Assembly (NCBI GenBank): GCA_942159475.1
Contig: OW804098.1
Coordinates: 9,402,406 to 9,466,405 of the forward strand
Length of the DNA stretch: 64,000 nucleotides
DNA from: Sthenelais limicola
Lineage: Eukaryota; Annelida; Polychaeta; Phyllodocida; Sigalionidae
Direction of reading: 5' to 3'
In this document: one piece after another, positions 1 through 12,127 of the stretch
Layout of the letters: each line of letters starts with the position of its first letter
How positions within the stretch are numbered: the stretch's first letter is position 1
Position numbers and translations under genes: made by a program
The notes under the pieces: model-generated
Told to the model about the DNA's origin: nothing
Databases searched by the model: none
The model's input: only the letters and a program-made list of their open reading frames with translations

Positions 1-63
1 TGTCAAGGTTACATGTATAATGCAATCTGGTTAATAATGCATGTTCAGAGGTGAAGGCTCCCG

Positions 64-3000
64 GGGCCTGTTGTACAAGCCCAGGAATTGCTGGGGGCTG
101 TTTTATAAGCTAAGGAAACACAGGGGCCTGTTGTACTAGCTAAGGAAACACAGGGGCCTGTTGTATAAGCTAAGGAAACACAGGGGCCTGTTGTATAAGC
201 TAAGGAAACACAGGGGCCTGTTGTATAAGCTAAGGAAACACAGGGGCTGTTGTATAAGCTAAGGAATGGCTGGGGCCTGTTGTATAAGCTAAGGAATGGC
301 TGGGGGCTGTTGTATAAGCTAAGGAATGGCTGGGGGCTTTTGTATAAGCTAAGGAAACACAGGGGCCTGTTGTATAAGCTAAGGAATGGCTGGGGCCTGT
401 TGTACAAGCTAAGGAAACACAGGGGCCTGTTGTATAAGCTAAGGAATGGCTGGGGGCTGTTGTATAAGCTAAGGAAACACAGGGGCCTGTTGTATAAACT
501 AAGGAAACACAGGGGCCTGTTGTATAAGCTAAGGAAACACAAGGGGCTGTTGTATAAGCTAGGGAAACATAGGGGCCTGTTGTACAAGCTAAGGAAACAC
601 AGGAGCCTGTTGTACAAGCTAAGGAAACACAGGGGCCTGTTGTATAAGCTAAGGAAACACAGGGGCCTGTTGTATAAGCTAAGGAATGGCTGGGGCCTGT
701 TGTACAAGCTAAGGAAACACAGGGGCCTGTTGTATAAGCTAAGGAAACACAGGGGCCTGTTGTATAAGCTAAGGAATGGCTGGGGCCTGTTGTAAAAGCT
801 AAGGAAACACAGGGGCCTGTTGTATAAGCTAAGGAAACACAAGGGGCTGTTGTATAAGCTAAGGAAACACAGGGGCCTGTTGTATAAGCTAAGGAATGGC
901 TGGGGCCTGTTGTATAAGGTAAGGAATAGCTGGGGGCTGTTGTATAAACTAAGGAAACATAGAGGCCTGTTGTATAAGCTAAGGAAACACAGGGGCCTGT
1001 TGTATAAGCTAAGGAATGGCTGGGGCCTGTTGTACAAGCTAAGGAAACACAGGGGCCTGTTGTACAAGCTAAGGAAACACTGGCCTGTTGTATAAGCTAC
1101 GGAAACACAGGGGTCTGTTGTATAAGCTAAGGAAACACAGGGGCCTGTTGTATAAACTAAGGAAACACAGGGGCCTGTTGTATAAGCTAAGGAAACACAA
1201 GGGGCTGTTGTATAAGCTAGGGAAACATAGGGGCCTGTTGTACAAGCTAAGGAAACACAGGAGCCTGTTGTACAAGCTAAGGAAACACAGGGGCCTGTTG
1301 TACAAGCTAAGGAAACACAGGGGCCTGTTGTATAAGCTAAGGAAACACAGGGGCCTGTTGTACAAGCTAAGGAAACACAGGGGCCTGTTGTATAAGCTAA
1401 GGAAACACAGGGGCCTGTTGTATAAGCTAAGGAAACACAAGGGGCCTGTTGTATGAGCCCGGGAATGACTGGGGGCTGTTGTATAAGCTAAGGAAACACA
1501 GGGGCCTGTTGTATAAACTAAGGAAACACAGGGGCCTGTTGTATAAGCTAAGGAAACACAAGGGGCTGTTGTATAAGCTAGGGAAACATAGGGGCCTGTT
1601 GTACAAGCTAAGGAAACACAGGAGCCTGTTGTACAAGCTAAGGAAACACAGGGGCCTGTTGTATAAGCTAAGGAAACACAGGGGCCTGTTGTATAAGCTA
1701 AGGAATGGCTGGGGCCTGTTGTACAAGCTAAGGAAACACAGGGGCCTGTTGTATAAGCTAAGGAAACACAGGGGCCTGTTGTATAAGCTAAGGAATGGCT
1801 GGGGCCTGTTGTAAAAGCTAAGGAAACACAGGGGCCTGTTGTATAAGCTAAGGAAACACAAGGGGCTGTTGTATAAGCTAAGGAAACACAGGGGCCTGTT
1901 GTATAAGCTAAGGAATGGCTGGGGCCTGTTGTATAAGGTAAGGAATAGCTGGGGGCTGTTGTATAAACTAAGGAAACATAGAGGCCTGTTGTATAAGCTA
2001 AGGAAACACAAGGGCCTGTTGTATAAGCTAAGGAATGGCTGGGGCCTGTTGTACAAGCTAAGGAAACACAGGGGCCTGTTGTACAAGCTAAGGAAACACA
2101 GGGGCCTGTTGTATAAGCTAAGGAAACACAGGGGTCTGTTGTATAAGCTAAGGAATGGCTGGGGCCTGTTGTACAAGCTAAGGAAACACAGGGGCCTGTT
2201 GTATAAGCTAAGGAAACACAGGGGCCTGTTGTATAAGCTAAGGAAACACAGGTGCCTGTTGTATAAGCTAAGGAAACACAGGGGCCTGTTCTATAAACTA
2301 AGGAAACACAGGGGCCTGTTGTATAAGCTAAGGAATGGCTGGGGGCTGTTGTACAAGCTAAGGAAACACAGGGGCCTGTTGTATAATCCCGGGAATGGCT
2401 GGGGCCTGCTGTACAAGCTAAGGAAACACAGGGGGCTGTTGTATAAGCTAAGGAATGGCTGGGGGCTGTTGTATAAGCTAAGGAATGGCTGGGGGCTGTT
2501 GTAAAAGCTAAGGAAACACAGGGGGCTGTTGTATAAGCTAAGGAAACACAGGGGCCTGTTGTATAAGCCTGGGAATGGCTGGGGCCTGTTGTACAAGCTA
2601 AGGAAACACAGGGGGGTGTTGTATAAGGTAAGGAATGGCTGGGGCCTGTTGTATAAGCTAAGGACACACAGGGGCCTGTTGTATAAGCTAAGGACACACA
2701 GGGGCCTGTTGTATAAGCTAAGGAATGGCTGGGGGCTGTTGTATAAGCTAAGGAAACACAGGGGCCTGTTGTATAAGCTAAGGAAACACAGGGGCCTGTT
2801 GTATAAGCTAAGGAAACACAGGGGCCTGTTGTACAAGCTAAGGACACACAGGGGCCTGTTGTATAAGCTAAGGAAACACAGGGGCCTGTTGTATAAGCTA
2901 AGGAAACACAAGGGGCTGTTGTATAAGCTAGGAAAACACAGGGGCCTGTTGTATAAGCTAAAGAAACACAGGGGCCTGTTGTATAAGCTAAGGAATGGCT

Positions 3001-4648
3001 GGGGCCTGTTGTAAAAGCTAAGGAAACACAGGGGCCTGTTGTATAAGCTAAGGAAACACAGGGGCCTGTTGTATAAGCTAAGGAATGGCTGGGGCCTGTT
3101 GTATAAGCTAAGGAAATACAGGGGCCTGTTGTATAAGCTAAGGAATGGCTGGGGCCTGTTGTATAAGCTAAGGAATGGCTGGGGGCTGTTGTATAAACTA
3201 AGGAAAAATAGAGGCCTGTTGTATATGCTAAGGAAACACAGGGGCCTGTTGTATAAGCTAAGGAATGGCTGGGGCCTGTTGTACAAGCTAAGGAAGCACA
3301 GGGGCCTGTTGTACAAGCTAAGGAAACACAGGCCTGTTGTATAAGCTAAGGAAACACAGGGGTCTGTTGTATAAGCTGAGGAATGGCTGGGGCCTGTTGT
3401 ACAAGCTAAGGAAACACAGGGGCCTGTTGTATAAGCTAAGGAAACACAGGGGCCTGTTGTATAAGCTAAGGAATGGCTGGGGCCTGTTGTACAAGCTAAG
3501 GAAACACAGGGGCCTGTTGTATAAGCTAAGGAAACACAGGGGCCTGTTGTATAAGCTAAGGAATGGCTGGGGCCTGTTGTAAAAGCTAAGGAAACACAGG
3601 GGCCTGTTGTATAAGCTAATGAAACACAAGGGGCTGTTGTATAAGCTAAGGAAACACAGGGGCCTGTTGTATAAGCTAAGGAAACACAGGTGCCTGTTGT
3701 ATAAGCTTAGGAAACACAGGGGCCTGTTGTATAAACTAAGGAAACACAGGGGCCTGTTGTATAAGCCCGGGAATGGCTGGGGCCTGCTGTACAAGCTAAG
3801 GAAACACAGGGGCCTGTTGTATAATCCCGGGAATTGCTGGGGCCTGCTGTACAAGCTAAGGAAACACAGGGGGCTGTTGTATAAGCTGAGGAATGGCTGG
3901 GGGCTGTTGTATAAGCTAAGGAATGGCTGGGGGCTGTTGTAAAAGCTAAGGAAACACAGGGGGCTGTTGTATAAGCTAAGGAAGCACAGGGGCCTGTTGT
4001 ATAAGCCCGGGAATGGCTGGGGCCTGCTGTACAAGCTAAGGAAACACAGGGGGCTGTTGTATAAGCTAAGGACACACAGGGGCCTGTTGTATAAGCTAAG
4101 GACACACAGGGGCCTGTTGTATAAGCTAAGGAATGGCTGGGGGCTGTTGTATAAGCTAAGGAATGGCTGGGGGCTGTTGTATAAGCTAAGGAATGGCTGG
4201 GGGCTGTTGTATAAGCTAAGGAAACACAGGGGCCTGTTGTAAAATCTAAGATAACACAGGGGCCTGTTGTATAAGCTAAGGAATGGCTGGGGCCTGCTCT
4301 ATAAGCTAAGGAAAGGCAGGGGCCTGTTGTATAAGCTAAGGAATGGCTGGGGCCTGTTGTACAAGCTAAGGAAACACAGGGGGCTGTTGTATAAGCTAAG
4401 GAAACACAGAGGCCTGTTGTATAAGCTAAGGAAACACAGGGGCCTGTTGTATAAGCTAAGGAATGGCTGGGGGCTGTTGTATAAGCTAAGGAAACACAGG
4501 GGCCTGTTGTATAAGCTAAGGAAACATAGGGGCCTGTTATATAAGCTAAGGAAACATAGGGGCCTGTTGTATAAGCTAAGGAAACATAGGGGCCTAGATG
4601 TTGTATAAGCCCGGGAATGACTGGGGGCTGTTGTAAAAGCTAAGGAGA
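64..4648. repeat. 30-bp tandem satellite array (about 150 units)
   Basis: The core is CTGTTGTATAAGCTAAGG plus one of two tails, AAACACAGGGGC or AATGGCTGGGGC, so each unit is 30 bp and the two versions are interleaved. A rarer CCCGGGAATG variant sits near both ends and around 1450, 2390 and 3770. Because 30 is divisible by three and the core lacks stops in two frames, long open frames appear on both strands (LYKLRKHRGL on plus, LYNRPLCFLS on minus). They follow the repeat exactly, with no unique start or end, so I treat them as by-products. Short deletions near 1077 and 3328 shift the register. Blocks of units are themselves duplicated: the variant GCTAGGGAAACATAGG recurs near 557, 1216 and 1576, and GGTAAGGAATAGCTGG near 915 and 1934. 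Confidence 0.95.
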
Positions 4649-5409
4649 TTTATTATACATGCTTTCAATCAAGAAAACAGGAAACATTTTTGTGTCATGA
4701 AGTTGAATTTTGGCCGTAAACTTAGTAAAAACGATTTTGCATATTATATATTGTGATATTGTATATTGTTTTCCATAATCAGTACAAAACATTTCAATAT
4801 ATAACGATAACAATTAATGTCAGGAGGTGGAACAATCCCCTTCTATGGCAGCCATAGCTTGTCCAGAGTGTCCCTGGTAATTAAATTAATGAAAGAGAGT
4901 AAAAAATACCGTCTAATAAACTATTCTATATCTTAATAAAATAGCGTTTGAACCTATAAAAATGCCATCTTCTCAGAAACTGCTGGCCAGATCTGTTATA
5001 TTTCACAGGCATATTGCCAAAAATAGTGCCGAGCCGTTCTTTGGTTTCATTAACACTTTTGGAGGACATCAGGGGTTTAAATGGGTTCGAAATGGGTTGA
5101 AATTGAACACCCCCATCCAGGGTCCCCATTGGTGCCTGAAAACAATCCCCTATCAGTGCCCCTATACCAGAATGAGGCAATTTGCATATTGGTTGGATTG
5201 AGGTCATGACACAATGTTGTCTGTTGCTAAGCAGCATTCAGATCACCGCTCATCCATGCCTGGGGGAAGCGGACTGAAATTTTGCACATCATTGTTCACT
5301 ACAGGACGGGAGTTGATATATTTCACCATATTTTCACCGAAAGGAACTCACACTACATAATAGTATGCAGAATTAGGAAAGTGGGAGGAGTGCAGACAAA
5401 GACACTTAG
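4649..5409. other. Unassigned spacer
   Basis: AT-rich sequence with short open frames at 4926-5237 that show no recognisable motif. No repeat family defined elsewhere in the window occurs here. Confidence 0.5.
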
Positions 5410-5690
5410 TTCTTTATCAGCCTCTAACTCTGTCTCTCCTCTCTCCCTCCATCTCTCTCCTGTCTCCCTCTTGCTCCCTCTCACTCACTCTCTCTTGGAT
5501 CGGGTGTGGGATCAGGAGAGTGATCGGCAGCGAGAGTGGGATCGAAGGAACTTGTCTAATGCAATAGGGGGGTGCGGGGGACGGGCAGGGGGAAGGAGAG
5601 GGCAGGAAAGGAGAGTGGGAAGATGTGGGTCCCACTTGGGGCGGGGGGTGCGGGGGGGGGGGGGGGAGGGGGGGGTAGTGGGAGGCAACA
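5410..5690. repeat. Low-complexity CT-rich then G-rich tract
   Basis: CTCTC-type pyrimidine repeats (5420-5500) pass into AG-rich sequence and a G run near 5650-5676. The motif GGAGAGTGGGAAGATGTGGG here (about 5611) recurs near 5810, just before the Helitron terminus, so this tract may belong to the same element. Confidence 0.7.
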
Positions 5691-5852
5691 ACAATACAAC
5701 AGTTTAAAAAAAAACCATCTTAACAGGGTTCCATTTGAGGTATGAATGTTAATACAGATACTTACTTACAGAGACAACTTGAAAGAGAAAGATGGTTGGA
5801 GAGGGAACAAGGAGAGTGGGAAGATGTGGGCCCCACTGTCCCACTAGCAAAT

Positions 5853-5879
5853 CCTGTGCGAAGCACGGGTAATTGCTAG
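5853..5879 (+). mobile_element. Helitron 3' terminus
   Basis: The 7-bp stem CCTGTGC / GCACGGG with a GAA loop (5853-5869) is followed by TAATTG and the terminal CTAG at 5876-5879; the next base is T. A hairpin about 10 nt before CTRR, with insertion before a T, is the known signature of Helitron 3' ends. The 5' TC end could not be placed, so the length is unknown. No Rep/helicase coding is visible, so the copy is probably non-autonomous. Confidence 0.75.
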
Positions 5880-5908
5880 TGCTATCTTAATGGCACAACT
5901 ATGGGTCA

Positions 5909-5993
5909 GGTAGCGATAAATTTAGTGCGTGTTTGTTATAGTAACGCAACATTAGTTGACGTTAATTTTGGCCCTTAGCGTGCGCTATGTTAA
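5909..5993 (-). mobile_element. Partial copy of foldback family C
   Basis: It matches the reverse complement of the element at 21109-21253: GATAAATTTAG, then TTATAGTAA-GCAA, then TTGACGT, then GCGCGCTAT-like sequence in the same order. The G-rich terminal repeats are missing, so it is a worn internal piece. Confidence 0.6.
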
Positions 5994-6700
5994 AATATGT
6001 TGTTTATTTGGTAACAATTGTCATTAGGTCACAATTTGATCTCCGAAGGGAATCACAATTTGCATTATCCCCCAGGCCTACTTCATGCAGCATGAATAGG
6101 TTCATAACAAGCCTTGGGCCTAGTCAACAACAAATGAAAATGCACACCAAAACATGGCCACCGGCCAAACGCTGGGGTGAAACAGAGGTGATACATGTGT
6201 TACATAGGCTATTGCATGCCTACTGTAAGAACGGGAGTCTCTCACTCTCAGTCTCTCTTAGATCATATAATTATGTACTTCTCATTGTGTTAATTTGTTG
6301 TGGTTGAGGCAGCCCCAGTTACTTGAAAGAGTAGTAGTTGGGTTGATATTTGATGAAATAATGTAAGGCTATAGTAGCGTAGTAGATAGTATATTGTATT
6401 ATCCAAACAGAAGATAAAGTTGAAGAAAAGAAGTCCAGAGATTTGGTCAGTGCTCTGCCAGTAATTTATTCTGACAAGAGACACCTCTAACAATGTTGAA
6501 GTCAAACTCCAGTTGTGTCTGCTTTCCTCGGTGGGCACATGCTATTATAATTTCAGAGAATTTTATTCCTAGAAGTATTGACAATTTCTAATTCTAAGAA
6601 GGGAACCTTTAACTCCCCCACCAGAATCAGTGACAGAGATCCGGTAGTTAGGGTTAAAAGGGCGGGTAGGTAACATAAATCATTCCTTGCTTCACCATGT
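5994..6700. other. Unassigned spacer
   Basis: Short open frames at 5987-6307 and 6290-6538 have no recognisable motif. No repeat structure was seen. Confidence 0.45.
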
Positions 6701-6919
6701 GGGTCAGATTTTCAGAAAATGTACAATTCACCTTCACCAATCCTCTCAAATAACCCAAATATCAGACGAAAATAAAGTTCAAAATACAGTTCAACCTAAC
6801 CAAACAGATTGCTAGAATCAATGCAATGCCAAATAGACTCGAATTTACCTAGTATTGACCAAATTGCATTTACTAAATGTGTACAGCTGCCAATTGTACA
6901 TTTTCTGAAAATCTGACCC
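6701..6919 (-). mobile_element. MITE-B copy
   Basis: Both terminal inverted repeats (TIRs) are present in reverse orientation. Flanks are ATGT on the left and ACGT on the right, a target duplication with one later change. It is slightly shorter than typical through a small internal loss. Confidence 0.9.
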
Positions 6920-7489
6920 ACGTGCTCACCAGATCTAGCCAAATATCTCAGTTAAATATACATTCCAAATTTCACTAATTGAGTCATTATTAATTTTGGA
7001 CATGAATAACTGTCAATTGAAATGATAATATTTCAAAGTCAATAACATACAGTTAAACAGTCATTAAAACATAAAGCATAAATCAAAATAATTGACAGCC
7101 AAGATCATATTAATTTCCCAGTAAATAAGGTTTAAAGATGAAAGTTCTGGACGAGATGTGACCAACCCGCCCTCTGTGGGCGGATAAGCCTACATCAACA
7201 ATTTGTGACGTCACCCAACCCACCAGTGTCCACTCCACATATATACATGACCCATACTTCTGGCCTTATTTTTAATGTTTTCCCCTGAAAGTGGCAACCT
7301 GTAATTCGCCTGAGAGAAACTTGACTTAGTTAGCTACCCTTTTGTCTGGAAAAACTACTGTGTTCATGGTCCAGAAATGCTGTTTTCAAAACATTCATGC
7401 ACCCTCTATCTGTTGTCACTCACTCCTGCCATGTTTACATAGCTTCAACCACCCAACAGCTATACCGTTAATTACTAGCCACTGCCACC
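6920..7489. other. Unassigned spacer
   Basis: AT-rich to 7130, then moderately GC-rich sequence with an isolated TGACGTCA (7206). No coding or repeat signal was recognised. Confidence 0.45.
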
Positions 7490-7770
7490 CTTACATAACA
7501 CCCACATAACACCCAGCTAGCTTGTTGACATGTAGGCTATTTATAGGGTGGGTGTTGTAGCCTACCCAACACGTTGGTGTTGTGTAGGCTACATTATTTG
7601 ATACTAAATCAAATGGATATTGTAGGTAGGAGGGGTAGAGACAGGGTGGGTGGGTGGGACAATCTTTTATTTTTAAATATAAAAACAATCTAAAAGCGTT
7701 CAGATCTGGTGAAATATAACCAATTTACTTCCCACAAATAAATGTCTTGCTGCGGTAATTTTCTGGATCC
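7490..7770 (-). repeat. Dispersed repeat F
   Basis: Its reverse complement matches 48585-48965: CCAGAAAATTACCGC, CACCAGATCTGAACGCTTTT, CCCCTCCTACCTACAATATC and ATTTGATTTAGT in the same order. It holds a small inverted repeat, TGTAGCCTAC...GTAGGCTACA. The class is unknown. Confidence 0.75.
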
Positions 7771-8339
7771 CACATTTATATGTACGCCACAACCCTTATT
7801 ACTGGTATAAGAGTTCCTATATGCCTATCATTACCAACTATGCCTGTTTTGCAATTAGTATGGTCTCATAAGTCCTTTAATTACAAATTTCGAAATAATT
7901 GCCAGCTTGAATGTACCAACGTATTTCAAACAGGTCATGTATAGCTTCAGAGCAACTCAGAAGGTTTATGAGCAAAACAGCTGCTGTACTGACAAGATCC
8001 CTTAAGGAGAATCAGGGTGTGTATACTGAGGAAGGAGGGGATGAGGAGGGGGGGGGGGGGCACTGTCTCTGACTCAATTGTGGGGTAACATACTCAGTAA
8101 CAGGAAATGAGAGTTTCATTTAAAATAAGAGGGCTTATTAAGTAGTAATTATTTTCCTTAATTAAACTAACACCTCCCATAAGGCTTTCTCTACATAGTT
8201 ATATATATAACTAGGTGGGAATATGAGTCCATGTTCCCTTGTAGCATTGTTACATGAAATAAAGGTGTATGGGAAGGAAGTATATTCTACCAGAAATTAA
8301 ATTGAATTATTTCATTATTCTAAATTCCATAATTGATAT
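7771..8339. other. Unassigned spacer with a G run
   Basis: Contains a poly-G tract near 8048-8060 and AT-rich sequence. No recognisable gene or repeat family was seen. Confidence 0.45.
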
Positions 8340-8560
8340 ATTTATGTTGGCACTATCTCTCGGTGGACAATTACTAATAAAGTAACTAAATGTACTCTAT
8401 GCGACGACCTTCAAAACGCAAGGATATATTCAATGCAATGTCTTGAGATTTGGTATGCATATTTATATTACTAGGAGAAATTAACTCTCCAACAATTGGA
8501 ACATTCCAACAAAGAGATCTTGTGAATAAATCACTTTGAAAATATCTTTTATCTAATATT
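8340..8560 (-). mobile_element. Old, truncated MITE-A copy
   Basis: Diverged but collinear with reverse MITE-A: AGTAACTAAATGTACTC, ACCTTCAAAACGCAAGGATA, AACATTCCAA and GATCTTGTGAA appear in order. Both termini are lost. Confidence 0.7.
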
Positions 8561-8601
8561 TTTCTCTAATTAAGTCAGGCTGTCCTGAGAATATTTGTGC
8601 T

Positions 8602-10800
8602 ATATATATATAAAACTTTTATTCTGTTCAAACAATTTACAGAAATTGGACAGAGACCTCTATAACTAGATCTTCCAGTCCGCCCATAAAACAAAATATT
8701 ATTTTAATTAACATCAAGATACTATATCCTTAACTCTAATTAGTACAGATTTTGTTCACTTTTTTTCCTTTTCACTTTAGATTGTAATTGACTTTATAGG
8801 TCATTGTCATTTTCATTGTTTATTGCACCATTTAAATGAGTTCCAATGTCTTTAGTTTCCATAAATGTTCTTTTTCTCACTATTTCTTCATAATATTATA
8901 GTTGATTCTTGCGCTTCTTTGTAATGATATATTCTTTAATTCTTGCCTGTAATAAATTGTCATATTATTTCTTATCTCAAACAATGTTGTTTAGGACATG
9001 TACATTATATTTACTCTACTGTAGTACGGAAATAACGGCACCTATTGTTAATATTGAAGTGATTATTTAGAATTTTTTTGTTATAAGTGATACAATTATT
9101 ATTTTCTATACAATAATATTTAATATACGATATAGTACCTTTTCAATAACACTAATCTTTACAATTTGTGTTACACATTAAATTTTTTTAGATAATATAA
9201 GAATATTGTTTTACCAAAATTCTTACAGTACATTACTCATTTATTAAGATAAATGTTCATGAAACGTCTATTTTTATGTAGACAACAGATTTTTACTATA
9301 CCAATTGTAGTAAAATTACATTTTCAAAATCCCATACCATAACATGACCAATGAAATTCTTATTCTACAATGATATTAATTTTCTCCTAAATATAAGGAT
9401 TTTCAAGAACACATTGCTAATATTATAATCTCATTAGTAAAATATATAAAATTAAACATAAATTCCAAGTTATCGTTATATCGATATTTATAAACAGGAC
9501 TTACAAGCCTGGCCATTAACCCTGACTATTATCTATTGAAGATAAGTACGGGTCAAATTCTGAAAAATATTTATTTTTCATATATTTTTTAAACTCCTTT
9601 AGAGATGTAATATTACGGGTTTTCTCTGGTAGTCCATTCCAGAGTAAAGGCATCTGATATATATATGATTTTTAAAAAAATTCCATATTTGGATGTGGAA
9701 TTTTCATATTTTTCCCCTTTTTTAAGTTTCTAAGATTTACATCCCTTTTGTCTAAGTATCTTTCGTCATGAGTTCTAGTGCATGCCAGGTCAAGGAGATG
9801 AGCCTCCCTTCTTGTTTTTAAAACTGGAATATTTAATTTTCTATGTACTTCAATAGTGCTTGTTAATTTTGGTAAATGAAGTATTAATTTAAGTGCAGAA
9901 TTTTGTAAAGTTTGTAATTTATTCAAATGTAATTGAGTAGTAGATCCATAGAATAAATCACCATAATCTATTATTGGTAATACCATTGTTTTATAAATAA
10001 GAAGAAGAGTTTCTTTACAACACGCTCCATATAATTTTGACATGGCACCCACTTTTCCTCTTACAGTGTTAGTTTTTTTGACCATAAATTTCTTAAAATT
10101 CAATAATTGATCTATCTCAATCCCTAGGAACTTATAAGCATTTACCTTTTCAAGCTTTTGATCAGAAATAACATAGTTTGCAATATCTTTTGGCCTTGTT
10201 TTTGAACTAATTGTTAATGATTTACATTTATTGATGTTTAAAGAAATTCTATTTTTTACACACCAATTTTCGATTCTACTTAGGTCCATCTGCAGACTAT
10301 CTATAATATTTGAGTCAAGATTTTTTTCCATATAGATCACAGTGTCGTCTGCGAATAACTGTATATAACTATTTTCAATAACATCACATAAGTCATTTAT
10401 ATAAACAATAAACATTAATGGTCCTAATGAGGTACCCTGAGGCACCCCACATGTAACCGGTTTCAGAGAAGAGAGATGTCCATTAACAATAACCCTTTGT
10501 TTTCTTTCATCTAAATAATTTTCAAACCATTTATGAGATTTTTCATCAATTCCTAAATGCATTAATTTTTGTAATAATAATTTATGATTTACAGTATCAA
10601 ATGCTTTTTTAAAGTCCAAAAATATTAAATCTACTGCTTTTTTGTTATTAACACTATTATATACTCTCTCTAATAATTGATCATGAGCATTGTTTATGGA
10701 TTTCCCTTTCCTAAACCCAAATTGATTATCACATAAAAGATTATTTCGTTCAAGATAACTGGCCAATTGACTCTGAATACAAAATTCTAAAATGTTCATC
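8602..10800 (-). mobile_element. 5'-truncated non-LTR retrotransposon (LINE-1)
   Basis: A minus-strand LINE copy keeps the RT core, the C-terminal part and a likely 3' UTR (8602-9515). The 3' end is inferred from GAACAGAATAAAAG followed by a TATATA tail on the minus strand at about 8602-8630. The 5' end is near 10800, where RT-like sequence stops and unrelated low-complexity sequence begins. Truncation at the 5' end is the usual result of target-primed reverse transcription. No endonuclease domain is present. Confidence 0.8.
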
Positions 10801-10805
10801 GACTT
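9516..10805 (-). pseudogene. LINE-1 reverse transcriptase, C-terminal two thirds
   Basis: The frame starts near MNILEFCIQSQL and carries the RT blocks in order: FGFRKGKS, DFKKAFDTVNH, GVPQGTSLGPL and the catalytic LFADDTVIY (FADD codons at 10344-10355, intact). These are followed by the thumb and C-terminal motifs YKFLGIEID and NSALKLIL. The uninterrupted frame ends at 9672 within a T/A-rich run; a one-base-type frame change there opens a second frame (PLLWNGLPEKTRN...) to a stop at 9516-9518, which is the normal LINE C-terminus. One frameshift and the missing N-terminus make it dead. The clade is CR1/Jockey/Rex-like by motif style only. Residues before the first methionine named here are not RT-like and mark the truncation junction. 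Confidence 0.85.
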
Positions 10806-10889
10806 GAATAAAATATTTTTAAATCTAAAATCATATACCTGGATATATTCAATATATATTCCTGAAAAAAAAAATTCCCGGCTCTTCCT

Positions 10890-11020
10890 CTCCTTTTCCA
10901 TCCATCTCTTTCTTACTTTCTTTCATTTGCAATCTCCCTGTCTGCCTCTCCCCCTCTTTCTCTTTCTGTTCCTGTCTCTGTTTCTCTCTCTCTCCCTCTC
11001 TCTCACACCCTATCATCATC
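10890..11020. repeat. CT-rich low-complexity tract
   Basis: Irregular CTCTTTCTC / CTGTCTCTG repeats lying at the 5' junction of LINE-1. Confidence 0.8.
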
Positions 11021-11050
11021 CAGATTGATTCCTTGAGGTCTTATTCTCAG

Positions 11051-11260
11051 CTGGTTCTGTGGTGTAGTGGTGAAGACTCTCACTTGTAAACCCCAAGGTT
11101 CTTAGATGGAACCCTAGCATGGGCAAGTTTTTTTTCTCTGCTTTGGCATCAGTGGTTCTGCACTAGTGGCCGTCATGCACTAATGGTCGCCCCAGCTTGT
11201 CTGGGACTGGCGGCGGCAGCGGATTAGGAAATATTTCTTCTAATCCTTAAGCTTTATCAG
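11051..11260 (+). mobile_element. tRNA-derived SINE copy
   Basis: The head resembles a tRNA: a pol III A-box-like GTGGTGTAGTGGTGAAGAC (11059-11077) and a B-box-like AAGGTTCTTAG..GGAACCC (11116-11133) disturbed by a few bases. A non-tRNA body follows (GTGGCCGTCATGCACTAATG). The disrupted B box and lack of a clean cloverleaf argue against a functional tRNA gene. Confidence 0.6.
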
Positions 11261-11364
11261 TAGCAGAATTACGGAGATTCAAATTACGCCAGATTTGGCC
11301 TAGGCCAAAAGTGAAGGGAATTTTCCAATATTATCGCATAATTAAAAGAGGTCCGCGTTTAGAG

Positions 11365-11640
11365 TGTAGGGTTAGCCATACACGTTATGCATTTATTAAG
11401 CTGTGTTTTGATGTATCCGTAGTGCGTAATGCGCACTGCTTGGTGCGTGATGCGTATTCTCTGTTTCCATGTTTCCGTAATCAATCGCCTCCTGGAGCGA
11501 TTTGAATACGCAGTGCGCACTATGAATCATGCACACAGTACGCATACATGGGTTCAGTCCTGTTAATTTCTTTACTTTGGATTTTCACGCACCACATTTC
11601 ACGCAATACAGACACATGGAAACAACCATTAACCCTACTA
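11365..11640. mobile_element. Possible foldback element
   Basis: GTAGGGTTA near 11368 and TAACCCTAC near 11631 could be terminal repeats. The interior is rich in inverted GTGCGCACT and ATGCGTA-type motifs. No target duplication could be confirmed. Confidence 0.35.
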
Positions 11641-12127
11641 ACGTGGATCTTTCTACAATAAAGACCATCAGAACAACCCATGCTGGCCTTTTGTTAACAC
11701 CTACATTAACTATATTATCGCTGTATCGCTATATTATTAATTATCATTACATAACACATGTTGTATGCAAGTATGCCTCACAAAGAGGTAGATAATATAG
11801 CCTTAAAGCTGGAGATCCATTAACATTGTTCCAAAGCTAATAGTCTAGCAGCCAAATGGCAAATTTTGCCCTAACCCAGAAATCCGGCGCAAAGTTTTTT
11901 CTCTTGATAAAGGGCAAATGAGCCCGAAATGTCGGACCCCAATAAACTTAAACCGAATACTTAAACCCCTCCTGTCCCCTCTGTTTTGGGGTTAAACCCC
12001 CAATTTTTTTCTCTTGATTTATCATCTATACCAGGTCCCTGTACCACATTCCTGTGTGATGTGAAGTTCTTCACATTGAGCAATTTGACCTTAACCAACC
12101 AAGCAAATCTGCAAACTGGCATATCGC
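11641..12127. other. Unassigned spacer
   Basis: Contains GAGCCCGAAATGTCGG followed by AATAAA near 11920-11945, which resembles the tail of some retroelements, and a repeated TTTTTTCTCTTGAT. Neither is enough to assign a family. Confidence 0.35.

Noticed and set aside
45..4608. Long open frames on both strands encoding 10-residue peptide repeats
   Set aside because: They follow directly from a 30-bp satellite without frame-two stops, overlap on both strands, and lack unique ends, signal peptide or splice signals.
64..4648. CRISPR-like repetitive array
   Set aside because: There are no unique spacers between the repeats, the units are contiguous, and the context is eukaryotic.
11880..11950. 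Penelope-like element 3' end
   Set aside because: GAGCCCGAAATGTCGG and AATAAA are suggestive, but no RT or GIY-YIG coding and no repeat partner is present.
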